64,000 nucleotides of DNA from Rhabdophis nuchalis (Eukaryota > Chordata > Lepidosauria > Squamata > Natricidae), in the NCBI GenBank assembly GCA_039707465.1, contig CM077648.1, forward strand, positions 69,955,619 to 70,019,618, written 5' to 3'. The notes under the pieces are model-generated. The model saw only the letters and a list, made by a program, of their open reading frames with translations. It had not been told where the DNA came from and ran no database searches. The first letter of the stretch is position 1. The number at the start of each line of letters is the position of its first letter. Shown here piece after piece: positions 9,881-19,800 of this stretch. A program made the position numbers and the translations under genes.

Positions 9881-10490
9881 TGTGGCAGACCGGTTTAGGA
9901 ATCCCATATTTGACCCAAGAACCCTGTGTCCAGTACTTAAGTCCTGTGTGTCTTTTATGCATGAAATCTCTTTTCTTCATTAAATGCTGATGTTATTAAT
10001 ATTTGCAGTCTTAAAGGTCACAACTGAAACAGGAAAAAGAGCTTTCTTAATAGAGAAGTTGCACCATAAGGCTATTATATTTGCTGAAACAGATAAAAGT
10101 TATTGCTTCAAAGGAAGGAAAAAGGGAAGTTACGAGGGTGTGAATAAGAACAGATAGGCATAAGGCAATTATTGAAATGATACAATCCCTGTACGCGATT
10201 GCTGCATATTAAGAACTTTTTGTATTAACTTTTGCTTTTCTGCTTTATAAAATGTAACCGTCGTGTTATCATGTATTAACTTCTGCTTTACAAAATGTAA
10301 CCGTCTGCATTATTTTGTCTTTCGAAAAGTATAAGAACCGCTGCCAGGGCGTAGCTCGGGCAGTTCGGTCTTTGCAGCCCAGGCTCACCGAACTCTTGAG
10401 CGCCAATAAACCTGTTTCTTTGAGTCCTATGGTCTGTGGTTTTCCTTTCAGAGAAGCCTGACTTGAAGCAGGCTAAGATTTGCCGCTACA
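9881..10490 (+). repeat. Provirus 5' LTR
   Basis: 610 bp beginning TGTGGCAG and ending GCTACA, equal to the 3' LTR. Within U3, two diverged copies of a ~40-bp motif ending AATGTAACCGTC (about 10220-10262 and 10273-10305) look like an enhancer repeat. A TATA-like box TATAAG is at 10330-10335 and a polyadenylation signal AATAAA at 10405-10410, so R should start roughly 25-30 bp after the TATA box and U5 should begin soon after AATAAA. Confidence 0.95.
10330..10335 (+). promoter_or_regulatory. LTR TATA-like box
   Basis: TATAAG lies 75 bp before the AATAAA signal, the right spacing for a retroviral U3 promoter with a short R. The same site is at 20333-20338 in the 3' LTR. Confidence 0.6.
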
Positions 10491-10494
10491 TTTC

Positions 10495-10512
10495 TGGTTC
10501 CCTGACCGGGAA
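10495..10512 (+). promoter_or_regulatory. Primer binding site, tRNA-Glu
   Basis: TGGTTCCCTGACCGGGAA starts four bases after the LTR end. It is complementary to the 3' end of vertebrate tRNA-Glu (CTC anticodon) including CCA. The match runs 18 bases, then an extra A shifts the rest. tRNA-Glu priming is known in some class I endogenous retroviruses. Confidence 0.85.
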
Positions 10513-11241
10513 ATCGAGGGGTTTTTGGAACCCTCTGGGGTGCTCACCCTGGTGCTGTGGCTTGCCCGGCCAAGGGGAACTTCCCAGGCGCCATTGGACA
10601 GCTGTAGTCCAAGGGACTTCCCACGGGCTGGGGTAATTCTCCACCAGCGGATGACAGCTCCAAGAACCATTTAAAAGGAACCAGAGACCAGGATCTTTCC
10701 AGCCGGCCGGCCGAGGACAGAAAAGCCCTGCAGGCAAGTATAAAAGGGGGGGCCCTGAGCAACTATTTTTCCGGCGAAAGGAAAGCCGATGCCTGGCTGA
10801 CGAGCCGGACGCCCCAGACAGTAAACCCGACCGATCGCTCGGTCGGAGGCGAGGCTTGATTACCCTCGCTTCGGGTCAATACCACCCGGACTCCAAGGAG
10901 GAGCCGGAGGCAAACGCCAATCCCGTTTAGCTTTGAGGTAGAGGAAAGGTATTGACGGGGGAGGACTGTCTGTGTGAAAGTACTGTTTGTCTCTAACGCT
11001 GCTGCGTTTCCCTACGGTGACCGTGAGTTCCGGCACCCTGGGCCAGTGGCTCGTTTGTTTTAATGCTGCTACGTTTCCCTACGGTGACCGTGAATTCCGG
11101 CACCCTGGGCTAGCGGCTTGTGTATACGTATAGGTACTTGTGTGTGTGTGTGTGTGGCATCCGCAGTTCCCAGAGGAGACCGTGAAATTCCGGGTCCCTG
11201 GGTCGGGTGTGTACGTGTCCGTCTGGTGCCCCGGGTGGATC
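10513..11241 (+). promoter_or_regulatory. Proviral leader with hairpin and direct repeats
   Basis: Untranslated leader between the primer site and the gag ATG. It contains a perfect 8-bp stem with a TCGC loop (10827-10846; CGATCG sits across the loop), a candidate dimerisation or packaging hairpin. Two 60-bp copies of a direct repeat (10994-11053 and 11061-11121, period 67) share TTTCCCTACGGTGACCGTGA; a third, decayed copy lies near 11165-11205. A GT run is at 11139-11154. TATAAAAG at 10739-10746 resembles a TATA box but may be chance. Role assignments are inference. Confidence 0.6.
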
Positions 11242-13110
11242 ATGGGAAGGGAAAGCTCCAAAACAAACACACCATTACAGTGTATGTTGACTCATTTTAG
11301 GACAGCATATCGAACGCAGGACTATGGTATTGAATGGAGCAAAACTAAGCTCCGAGCATTCTGCCAGGCTGAATGGCCAACTTTTGGCGTCGGCTGGCCG
11401 GTAAATGGGTCATATGATCCAGAAAGCACCACGGCAGTGCATAGGTTGGTCTTCGATCCAGACATAGGGCATCCAGACCAAGCCCCCTACATTGACGTGT
11501 GGAATAATCTGGTCAGAAGCCCACCACCCTGGCTGCTAAAATGTCGAGCACAGCAATGCAAGGTGATGCTCGCAGCTGCGACATTGCCATGGAGAACCAA
11601 AAGGAGGCCGCCTGTGTTACCAAGTCTGACAGAACCACTCCTTCATCCACCTCCATACGAGTCGCCTCAGCCTTTGGTGGTGAACGATGAGGGCCAGGCA
11701 ATACCCCCATTGATGGCCCCACCACCTCTGTCCGGCCGATCCTACTCGGCCTCGCAGATTAGTGGCCGCTCCCAATCCACTCCGATGCGAGGCACATGGG
11801 ACTCGGGTCAATTTCGGGCACTATCACCGTTTTTGACCAAAACAAGTCCCTTTAAAGGGTCCCAGGATTTGACCCTAACAGAGCGCCCAGCTGTTGCCGA
11901 GGCAGCCACCAACGTGCCAGACCCACTTGAAATGTTAGGGGCCGTGGGAGGGGAGGAACCCCCAGCGACTGAAGAACCAGTGGCTAGCCGCACTCGGGCA
12001 AAACAAGCGGTAGATGAAGAGGTAGCCCTCACCGCCCCGCTGCGCCAGGTGGACCAGCTGGTGATCGATAGACAGGACCCCACGAGGATGGCAACGGTCC
12101 CCCTTTTCCAGCATGTCCCTTTCTCCACATCCGACCTCCTAAATTGGAAGCTGCATTACGGCCCGTACTCAGAAAAGCCAACAGAGGTGGCTGATCTAGT
12201 TAAAACTATAGTAGATACTCACCATCCCTCATGGCTAGACCTCCAGCAGCTTATGGGAACCCTGTTTAGCCCTGAAGAAAGGGAAAAGATTAAGAATGCA
12301 GCCGTGCAGATTCTGCGCCCTGATACTCCAGTGGGACGTTCTCTAGAGCAGTGGGTTACCCAGAGGTACCCCCCCGAAGACCCAGGGTGGGACACATACA
12401 CCCAACAACACATGCAACGCCTCCAGGACTACCAGGCCCTGGTCATCAGGGCAGTGCGGCAGGGAGGGAAGCCGGCCACCAACATGTCTAAACCCTCCCT
12501 TGTCATACAGGGTCCTGCAGAGAGCCCTGAAGGCTTTTATGCCAGGCTAATAGATGCATACCGCACCTATACTCCCATCGATCCTACAGATCCCGCAAAT
12601 GCCCGAATGTTCGCCATGACATTCATTTCGCAAAGTGCCCCCGATATTCGCCTGAAGCTTCAGAAAGCCGACGGGGCTCTGGGAAAGCCCATTAGCGAAT
12701 TAATGGAAATTGCACGCAAGGTATTCGTCAATAGGGAATATGTAGAGGAAAAGAAAAAGGATCAAAAAATGGCAAGGAAGGCCGAACTCTTGGCAGCAGC
12801 CCTCATGACTAACACAAAGGGGGATGGTCCCGAATTCAAGGGCACGTTTGCCGCCCCTTTAGGCCGAAACCAGTGTGCGATTTGTCGAGAATTCGGACAC
12901 TGGAGGGGGGAATGTCCACAGAGACTCAAGAGAAATATACAGGGCATCAGGCAGCGGGAAAATCGGAACAACCCAGGGAGGATGCGAAATGGGCGTCCGA
13001 ACAGTGGTCCCCAAGGACCTCGTCGTCAAAACAGCCGTAGAGATGACCGCAGACCCCGCCCCGTGGGGAATCCCCTGATAGCCCTGGCTGAAGAGGAAGA
13101 ATGGGACTGA
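11242..13110 (+). CDS. gag: Retroviral Gag polyprotein
   Basis: 622 codons from the ATG at 11242, ending in TGA at 13108. I chose this start over the in-frame ATG at 11140 because it begins M-G, the myristoylation signal of retroviral matrix, and the longer start only adds a GT-repeat-derived stretch. Matrix covers roughly residues 1-105 (AEWPTFGVGWP motif). A Pro-rich linker holds a PPPY late-budding motif at residues 136-139 (11647-11658). Capsid runs about 300-520, with a major-homology-type motif QGPAESPEGFYARL. Nucleocapsid has one CCHC knuckle, CAICREFGHWRGEC (residues 545-558), then a basic tail. The order and single knuckle are gamma-type. No internal stop or shift is present. Confidence 0.95.
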   Translation: MGRESSKTNTPLQCMLTHFRTAYRTQDYGIEWSKTKLRAFCQAEWPTFGVGWPVNGSYDPESTTAVHRLVFDPDIGHPDQAPYIDVWNNLVRSPPPWLLKCRAQQCKVMLAAATLPWRTKRRPPVLPSLTEPLLHPPPYESPQPLVVNDEGQAIPPLMAPPPLSGRSYSASQISGRSQSTPMRGTWDSGQFRALSPFLTKTSPFKGSQDLTLTERPAVAEAATNVPDPLEMLGAVGGEEPPATEEPVASRTRAKQAVDEEVALTAPLRQVDQLVIDRQDPTRMATVPLFQHVPFSTSDLLNWKLHYGPYSEKPTEVADLVKTIVDTHHPSWLDLQQLMGTLFSPEEREKIKNAAVQILRPDTPVGRSLEQWVTQRYPPEDPGWDTYTQQHMQRLQDYQALVIRAVRQGGKPATNMSKPSLVIQGPAESPEGFYARLIDAYRTYTPIDPTDPANARMFAMTFISQSAPDIRLKLQKADGALGKPISELMEIARKVFVNREYVEEKKKDQKMARKAELLAAALMTNTKGDGPEFKGTFAAPLGRNQCAICREFGHWRGECPQRLKRNIQGIRQRENRNNPGRMRNGRPNSGPQGPRRQNSRRDDRRPRPVGNPLIALAEEEEWD

Positions 13111-13169
13111 GGGCGACCGGGCTCATCCTGTCCCCCTGAGCCTATGGTCCGAATTGAAGTTGGGGGACA
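13108..13169 (+). promoter_or_regulatory. Gag-Pol readthrough signal: UGA stop plus H-type pseudoknot
   Basis: The gag stop TGA (13108-13110) is followed in the same frame by open pol. After an 8-nt spacer (13111-13118), stem 1 pairs GGGCTCA (13119-13125) with TGAGCCT (13137-13143), 7 bp with one G-U. Stem 2 pairs TGTCCCCC (13129-13136) with GGGGGACA (13162-13169), 8 perfect bp. Loop 1 is 3 nt (13126-13128) and loop 2 is 18 nt (13144-13161). Stem 1 and stem 2 abut, as in an H-type pseudoknot. The 8-nt spacer and long second loop resemble the murine leukaemia virus readthrough element, which uses UAG rather than UGA. Confidence 0.85.
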
Positions 13170-16100
13170 TTCTATCCCATTTCTGGTAGACACTGGGGCA
13201 AGTCGCTCGGTCCTCACCTCGCCTCTCGTGGGACCATCCTCGAAGACTATTAATATCCAGGGGGCCACCGGGAAAACGCTCAAACGCCCTCTCTTGCGTC
13301 CCCTTACTTGTAAAGCTGGGGGGCATGTTTTAACTCACCAATTTGTGTATATACCCGACTGCCCGGTCCCCCTGTTAGGCCGCGACCTGCTCTGCAAAAT
13401 GCGTGCCCAAATCTCCTTTGATCCAGAGGGTAAAATGGATCTCTCCTTTGGGAAAATTACCATGGACATCCCAAGGGAAGAAGCCTGGCGCCTCATGGCG
13501 ACTTGGACGCCAGCGGAAGTAGACTGGGAGGAATTTGAGACCCCTCGAGTGTGGGCGGAAGATAACCCCCCTGGCTTCGCCAGCCACCACCCCCCTATTA
13601 TAATCCAGCAAATACCTGGCAGGATGCCCGTTCGCATTCGCCAGAGACCCTACCCACGCCACATTGTGCAAGCTATCCAGGAGGCCATTGATTTTTACTT
13701 GGCCCATCACATCCTAGGAAAGATTGACTCCCCATGGAATACCCAGATCCTACCAATCCCAAAAGGGGACGGTCGCTACAGAATGGTGCAAGACCTCCGC
13801 CCCGTAAACCTATGCACAGTTACCATCCACCCGGTAGTACCGAACCCATATGTTTTGTTGGGACTCATCCCCCCTGAAGCAACTTGGTTCTCAGTCATCG
13901 ACCTCAAGGACGCGTTCTTTACAATTCCGATTCACCGTCGTAGTCAGCCCCTGTTCGCTTTTGAGTGGGAGAACCCAGCGACAGGCAGGAAACAGCAATA
14001 TACGTGGACACGCTTGCCCCAGGGCTTCAAAAACTCCCCGACGTTGTTTGGAGGTGCACTGGCAGACGATCTGGAGGCTCTCTCCCTCCCGCCGCCAGAT
14101 GTCGTCCTTCAGTATGTGGATGATTTGTTGGTAACAGGACACACAAGGGAGGCGTGCTGGGACAATACTTATCGCCTGCTACATCTGCTGCAAGATGGTG
14201 GCTATAAGGCCTCCAGGGTGAAGGCTCAATTAGTAAAACCCAAGGTCAGGTATCTCGGATACGACATCCAGCAGGGAAAGCGGACCCTAGGCCATGAGAG
14301 AAAGGAAGCCATTTGCCAACTCCCCTCCCCTAGCAACAGAAAGGAGCTACGGGGCTTCCTGGGAGCGGCTGGCTTCTGCCGAATATGGATTCCGAACTTT
14401 GCCCTCATCACCAAACCCCTTTACGAAGCCACGAGAGGGGCCGACAAGGATCCCCTGCCCTGGGCCACTGAACAAAAGAAGGCCTTCATTGCTCTCAAGA
14501 GGGCACTCACACAGGCCCCTAGTCTAGCCCTCCCAGACTTAGATAAACCCTTCCAACTCTTTACGGATGCAAAACAACAAATCGCGGTGGGCGTACTCAC
14601 CCAGAAGCTAGGAAACTGGTACCGTCCAGTAGCATACCTGTCTAAACAGTTGGACCAAGTTGCAAAAGGATGGCCAGCGTGCTTAAAGGCAGTTGCGGGA
14701 ACTGCCCTGTTGGCTCAAGAAGCCAACAAGCTCACCTTTGGTCAGACGCTTGAGATCCATACGCCGCACGCTTTGCGGTCCGTGCTGGATAGAAAAGGCC
14801 ATTTGTGGCTAACCAATCCCCGTATGCTGAAGTACCAGGCTTTGCTCACCCACAACCCTGCAACTACTCTAATACAGTCTAATGCCCTCAATCCCGCCAC
14901 CTTATTGCCGGAACCAGACTCTGCCGCGGAACACGATTGCATACAGACTATAGAGGAGTCCTATGCGAGCCGCCCGGACCTTAGTGATGTCCCGTTTCCC
15001 CATCCGAACATTACTATTTTCACGGACGGCACCAGTTTTATTCAAGATGGAGAGCGAAAGGCAGCCTATGCAGTGGTGACTTTGCACGAAATCCTAGAAG
15101 CAGAGCCCCTCCCCACAGGCACGTCAGCCCAGTTGGCCGAACTCCACGCCCTTACTAGAGCCCTGGAGCTCGCTCGTGGCCAGGTGGTGAATATTTACAC
15201 GGATTCCAAGTATGCTTTTCTGACCATCCACATTCATGGAGCTATATATAAAGAAAGAGGGCTCTTGACAGCGGCTGGCAAGGATATTAAGTACGGCCCG
15301 CAAATCCTCCGGTTACTTGATAGCGTGTGGGCTCCAAAGAAGGTGGCAGTCATGCATTGCAGGGGCCATAGAAGAGGCACTTCAGACGTAGAACGTGGCA
15401 ACAATAAAGCTGATCGTGTCGCTAGAGAAGCTGCTCAGAAGATGCTTCAGATACAGGCCACCTGCCTCACCTTATGGACCCCATCGGTCACGACCCCCCC
15501 GCATTACACCAATAGAGAACTTGCTCAGGCATCGGCACTACATGCAAGGAAGGTCGGCGATTGGTGGATCCTTCCAGATCAACGTGTTTTCCTCCCCCAT
15601 AGTTTAGCCTGGGAGGTGGCGTCCTCCATTCATAAGTCCTTGCATCTCGGCAAGACTGCACTGGCTAGGGCCATGCTTCGAGAAATATATCTGGATCAGG
15701 CCTATTCAATTGCAGCCAAGGTATGTGCCAAGTGCGTCACCTGTGCGGCCAACAACCCCCGCACCGGACCCTCATTGCAGCCCGGGCACCAGCCCCGTGG
15801 CGCATACCCGTTCGATTCCCTGATGATTGACTTCACCGATATGCCACGTTCAGGCCACTACTCCGCCATGTTGGTCATTGTTTGTACGTACTCCGGATGG
15901 CCTGAGTGCATCCCTACGCACTCCAAGAAGTCCTTTGAGGTCACAAAGGCTCTGATGACTCTCATCATACCAAGATATGGGCTGCCTTCACATATCTCCT
16001 CGGACAACGGGCCCGAATTCATTCACAAGGCGGCCCAGAAGGTAGCCCGATTGTTGGGCATCCAGTGGCGCCTACACTGTTCATTTCACCCGCAGTCGGG

Positions 16101-16836
16101 AGGATTGGTCGAACGCGGGAACCGGTCCATCAAGGACAAGGTGGCAAAAATCTGTCAACAAACCCACCTCAAATGGCCGGACGCCCTACCGATGGCCCTC
16201 TTGGCTGTGCGTTGCACCCCCTCCAAATCTTTGGGGGTCTCCCCATTCGAGCTACTCTTTGGACGAATTCCAAACCTAGTCGCCCCATGCAGTGCCGTGA
16301 CGCTACAAATGGGTGACGCTGTGCGCCTCAGACAATTACAGGCTCTCAATACCATTGTCCAATCTTTGCAAAAGTATGTGCTGTCCGAGCGCCCCCATCT
16401 GGTAGATACCTCAGCCCATTCCTTTGCCCCTGGTCAGGAAGTGTGGGTCAAGGAGTGGAAAAGAGAAGTGTTGGGACCAAAATGGAGAGGGCCTTATACT
16501 GTTATTATGAGCTCTCCCCTTGCTGTTAAGGTTGCTGAGGTAAAACCCTGGATCCATTGGTCCCGGGTTAAGTTAGCAGCTGCGCCGCAGTGGTCTGCAA
16601 AACCCCACCCGACTGCTCCTTTGAAGCTCACCTTGCGTCGCCAACCCCGGACTGGCTCCCCTTCTGGTGACACCCCGGAAGCTGTCCCTCCACGAACGGG
16701 AGCTGAAGACGCTGTCCCTGCAGGTGACACTCCGGAGGCTGTCACCCATCGCACGGACCTACATGCCCCGCGTCCGTGGCGCCTACGATCTTCCCAACGA
16801 TACCATGACGACCCCAGCGGTCTCCCAACGCCTTAG
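13111..16836 (+). CDS. pol: Retroviral Pol: protease, reverse transcriptase, RNase H, integrase
   Basis: 1241 codons in the gag frame, made by readthrough of the UGA at 13108; there is no need for the internal ATG at 13144. Protease has the active site D-T-G-A (13189-13200). RT carries Y-V-D-D at 14113-14124. RNase H has FTDGTSF and IYTDSKYAF motifs (about 15020-15210). Integrase has an HHCC zinc domain ending CAKCVTC (about 15630-15750), then catalytic D-D-E residues in MIDFTD, SSDNGPEF and LVERGNRS. The C-terminus holds a GPKWRGPY motif of the GPY/F type. The stop is TAG at 16834. No damage is seen. Products would copy and integrate the genome. Confidence 0.95.
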   Translation, partial: GRPGSSCPPEPMVRIEVGGHSIPFLVDTGASRSVLTSPLVGPSSKTINIQGATGKTLKRPLLRPLTCKAGGHVLTHQFVYIPDCPVPLLGRDLLCKMRAQISFDPEGKMDLSFGKITMDIPREEAWRLMATWTPAEVDWEEFETPRVWAEDNPPGFASHHPPIIIQQIPGRMPVRIRQRPYPRHIVQAIQEAIDFYLAHHILGKIDSPWNTQILPIPKGDGRYRMVQDLRPVNLCTVTIHPVVPNPYVLLGLIPPEATWFSVIDLKDAFFTIPIHRRSQPLFAFEWENPATGRKQQYTWTRLPQGFKNSPTLFGGALADDLEALSLPPPDVVLQYVDDLLVTGHTREACWDNTYRLLHLLQDGGYKASRVKAQLVKPKVRYLGYDIQQGKRTLGHERKEAICQLPSPSNRKELRGFLGAAGFCRIWIPNFALITKPLYEATRGADKDPLPWATEQKKAFIALKRALTQAPSLALPDLDKPFQLFTDAKQQIAVGVLTQKLGNWYRPVAYLSKQLDQVAKGWPACLKAVAGTALLAQEANKLTFGQTLEIHTPHALRSVLDRKGHLWLTNPRMLKYQALLTHNPATTLIQSNALNPATLLPEPDSAAEHDCIQTIEESYASRPDLSDVPFPHPNITIFTDGTSFIQDGERKAAYAVVTLHEILEAEPLPTGTSAQLAELHALTRALELARGQVVNIYTDSKYAFLTIHIHGAIYKERGLLTAAGKDIKYGPQILRLLDSVWAPKKVAVMHCRGHRRGTSDVERGNNKADRVAREAAQKMLQIQATCLTLWTPSVTTPPHYTNRELAQASALHARKVGDWWILPDQRVFLPHSLAWEVASSIHKSLHLGKTALARAMLREIYLDQAYSIAAKVCAKCVTCAANNPRTGPSLQPGHQPRGAYPFDSLMIDFTDMPRSGHYSAMLVIVCTYSGWPECIPTHSKKSFEVTKALMTLIIPRYGLPSHISSDNGPEFIHKAAQKVARLLGIQWRLHCSFHPQSGGLVERGNRSIKDKVAKICQQTHLKWPDALPMALLAVRCTPSKSLGVSPFELLFGRIPNLVAPCSAVTLQMGDAVRLRQLQALNTIVQSLQKYVLSERPHLVDTSAHSFAPGQEVWVKEWKREVLGPKWRGPYTVIMSSPLAVKVAEVKPWIHWSRVKLAAAPQWSAKPHPTAPLKLTLRRQPRTGSPSGDTPEAVPPRTGAEDAVPAGDTPEAVTHRTDLHAPRPWRLRSSQRYHDDPSGLPTP

Positions 16837-19800
16837 GGAGACTGCCTGTATTAGGAAGGGCCTAATGCCCACCATTTGGTTGGTTGTTGTTTTACTTGTG
16901 ATTTCCATAATACTTAATCTTGCCTACCTGCTCCGCACCCACCCTGTGCCCCCAGACAGGCTTGCCCCCCTTCCCGATGCCCCGAAAGAGGGGAATGGAG
17001 ATGGGGGTAGTGGGGGTACGGATGCAGGATGGGAAATTCGGCAAAATGATACAAAACAATCAGGATCAGGAACTCATGAACATCTCCTCGAAGTGATGGG
17101 GAGTGGTCCTTTCCCAGGCTGTCACAGATGCTTGGTTAACCTCCCAACAGGGGAACACTTTGTGTTTTCCCAGGAAGAGGTCCCCGGGTGTAAGTCAGAA
17201 TCAGGTCTCCCACCTTGTGAATACGCAGGGAAAAGGTATTGGCAGTGCAGGGTGGACGGGAATCTCACACAGTGGGCTCCACATGCTGGATACAACTCAA
17301 CAGTTATGTGTCATGTCCTCCGAACCCAATTCGGGCAGAAGGATCCTCCTAAGAAGGGAAAGGGAAAAAGAAGCGCGCCAATCATACCCTGCTCTCCGTG
17401 CACGGGAATACATGTCCGCCTAGGAGTCCCGAACTCATGCACTAGTTTTGACGTTCCTACCTGTACGCGGAACACACAAAGAGGGGTAGAAACCCTACGC
17501 AGGTGTAATGGGACGGAAGGAGTCTTATGTTACCGCCCAGATATTACCAAACCCCCACCTTCTAAGCAATTACAGGGCACCGACCAACAATACGACATAT
17601 GTACTTGTAAGGGGCCAGGAAAAGGATCTCTGAAATTCAAACTAGGACGACCCCCTTCCTGCACCCAATTCGACCTCACTGATTGCGCTTTTGGGGTAGG
17701 ACACCGTACGGTTTTCAAGAGGTGCAATGGCACTAAGGGAATTGTTTGTTACACCCCGTACTCTACCCCCACAGCCAGCTGTCAGCCTTGTATCACCAAG
17801 GCCCAAGTAGGCCCAAAAGTAATTGCCTCTCTTATATACCATACGTATCTCCCGGATGGTTGCACCCCCCAAAACCAGAGATGCGAAGCAAATGGTACCT
17901 CATACCTGTACTGTTTTAATGGGCAAGACATGCGCTTGGAGTGCTACCGCCCAGAAGTAGCAGGGAAACTAAACGTTTCAATCTGGGCAGGACCACCCCA
18001 CTACACTCGGTTATTGGCATCCACCTTGGCTCTTCCAGGTACCCAAACCGCCATTAAATTAACCATAGATTTCTGTGAGGCGATGGATAAATATCCCATT
18101 GTCCAGTGTGGAAACAAATCATGGAGGGATTACTATAAATCATGTAGAAAATATTTGTGTGACAGCAGTTCCCGAAGTTATCCCTGTTACTCTTGGACTG
18201 AGGAGTGTCGCGCTCCTAATAGAGTCGCCCGCCTCCCAGCTATAAAAATATGTCGCCATCTCACCTTCGCAGGTCGTGTCACGGACTCCAACAAAATAAT
18301 CCTCCAGGTTGATAGGCAACACCCTGCCTCCCAAACATATGGCATAGCCATCGAAGGTTCAGGTAGCGACCCGCGCACCTCAATCACAGTAACGGTCCAG
18401 CAGGCTCAGAACACGGGGAAAAAGGTGCACACCTTTGGGTGGTCAATATATGAAAGTCTTAGCAAATTAGAGGACCCCCTACCAATTAGTACAACAGCCA
18501 CTAACCTCTTTGTGCAGATGGCCGGGGAAATAGCAAACACACTGACAATCCGAAATTGCTTTGTGTGCAGGGGTACTACCATGGGGGAGCAGTGGCCCTG
18601 GGAGGCTCGGGAAGCCTCCCCAGAAGAATTTAACAACATGACTAGGGGGGGGAATATAATAGAAAGGACTTACTTGGATGGGACAGTGTGGACCCTCACC
18701 ACCAACCTAGTGGGAAGGAACTGCTTTACCCAGAAAGGTACGACCCCGGTGGGGGATCTTATCTGTTTGGGTTTTTGGGATACCACCTATTCAAACTGGA
18801 CATCTCCCTCTCAGCTACCCAAGCCCGACAAATTTGTTACAACACACCTCCCTTTTTTCCAAAAAAATCCCACCGGACCGTGGTCTGCACCCAAGGATAT
18901 GTATTGGATTTGTGGAAACCTGGCATATGAGTATCTACCAAGTAAGTGGTCTGGATCCTGTGTACTGGGATGGATAAAGCCATCCTTTTTCCTACTCCCT
19001 ATCCAGACCCGCCAGGTGTTAGGTGTACCTGTATATGACCCTGTGGGCCCAGTCAGGAGTAAGCGGGACGATGGTACTGCTTTCTCCCACTTCCCTTGCA
19101 AAGACTTGGCTGAGTATCAAAAATCCACATACTGGGATTCTGAACGAATTGTGTGTACATATGGACAGGCCACGTGGGCCGAGGACGGGTCATGGGGATA
19201 TCGCACACCTATATACATGTTAAATCGTATAATCCGTCTCCAAGCAGTCCTAGACCTAGCAGGAAAACGAATTGACAAATCCCTCCTCATCTTGGCAGAA
19301 GCAACAGATAAATTGCGGACAGCGGTCTATCAAAATAGACTGGCCCTTGATTACCTGTTGGCCAAGGAGGGGGGCGTGTGTGGAAAGTTTAACCTCACTA
19401 ATTGTTGCCTGCAGATAGACGAAACAGGCAAGGTAATAAAACAATTAACCACCGAAATGAGACAGCTGACTCATTATGATGGCCAGGAGTGGAAGGGAAT
19501 AGACCTTTCCGACTGGGGATCCTGGCTGCCTAAATTACCTGGTCTGCATGCTTTGTTCGCCCTCCTGGCTTTGATAGCACTTGGCTGTGTGGTTTTACCA
19601 TGTATTCTTCCCCTCCTCGCCAAAACCCTCAGCAACTCCATGGCCGCACTGGTAGATAAAGGTGCCACAGATAAGGCCATGGCTATGATTGAATATATGC
19701 CACTACTGCAAGAAGAATCCGCCGACAACCCATATCTACCCCAGGCCCCCATATGCACTCAGCCAGCTCGCTATCCCACTGCCATAGTACGACCCTCTGG

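Noticed and set aside
10994..11121. Leader repeats as a CRISPR-like or satellite array
   Set aside because: Only two good units and one decayed unit, contiguous and inside a retroviral leader.
11140..11241. Upstream in-frame ATG that would extend Gag by 34 residues (possible glycosylated Gag)
   Set aside because: The extra residues derive partly from a GT repeat and leader repeat, show no convincing signal peptide, and the M-G start at 11242 fits retroviral matrix.
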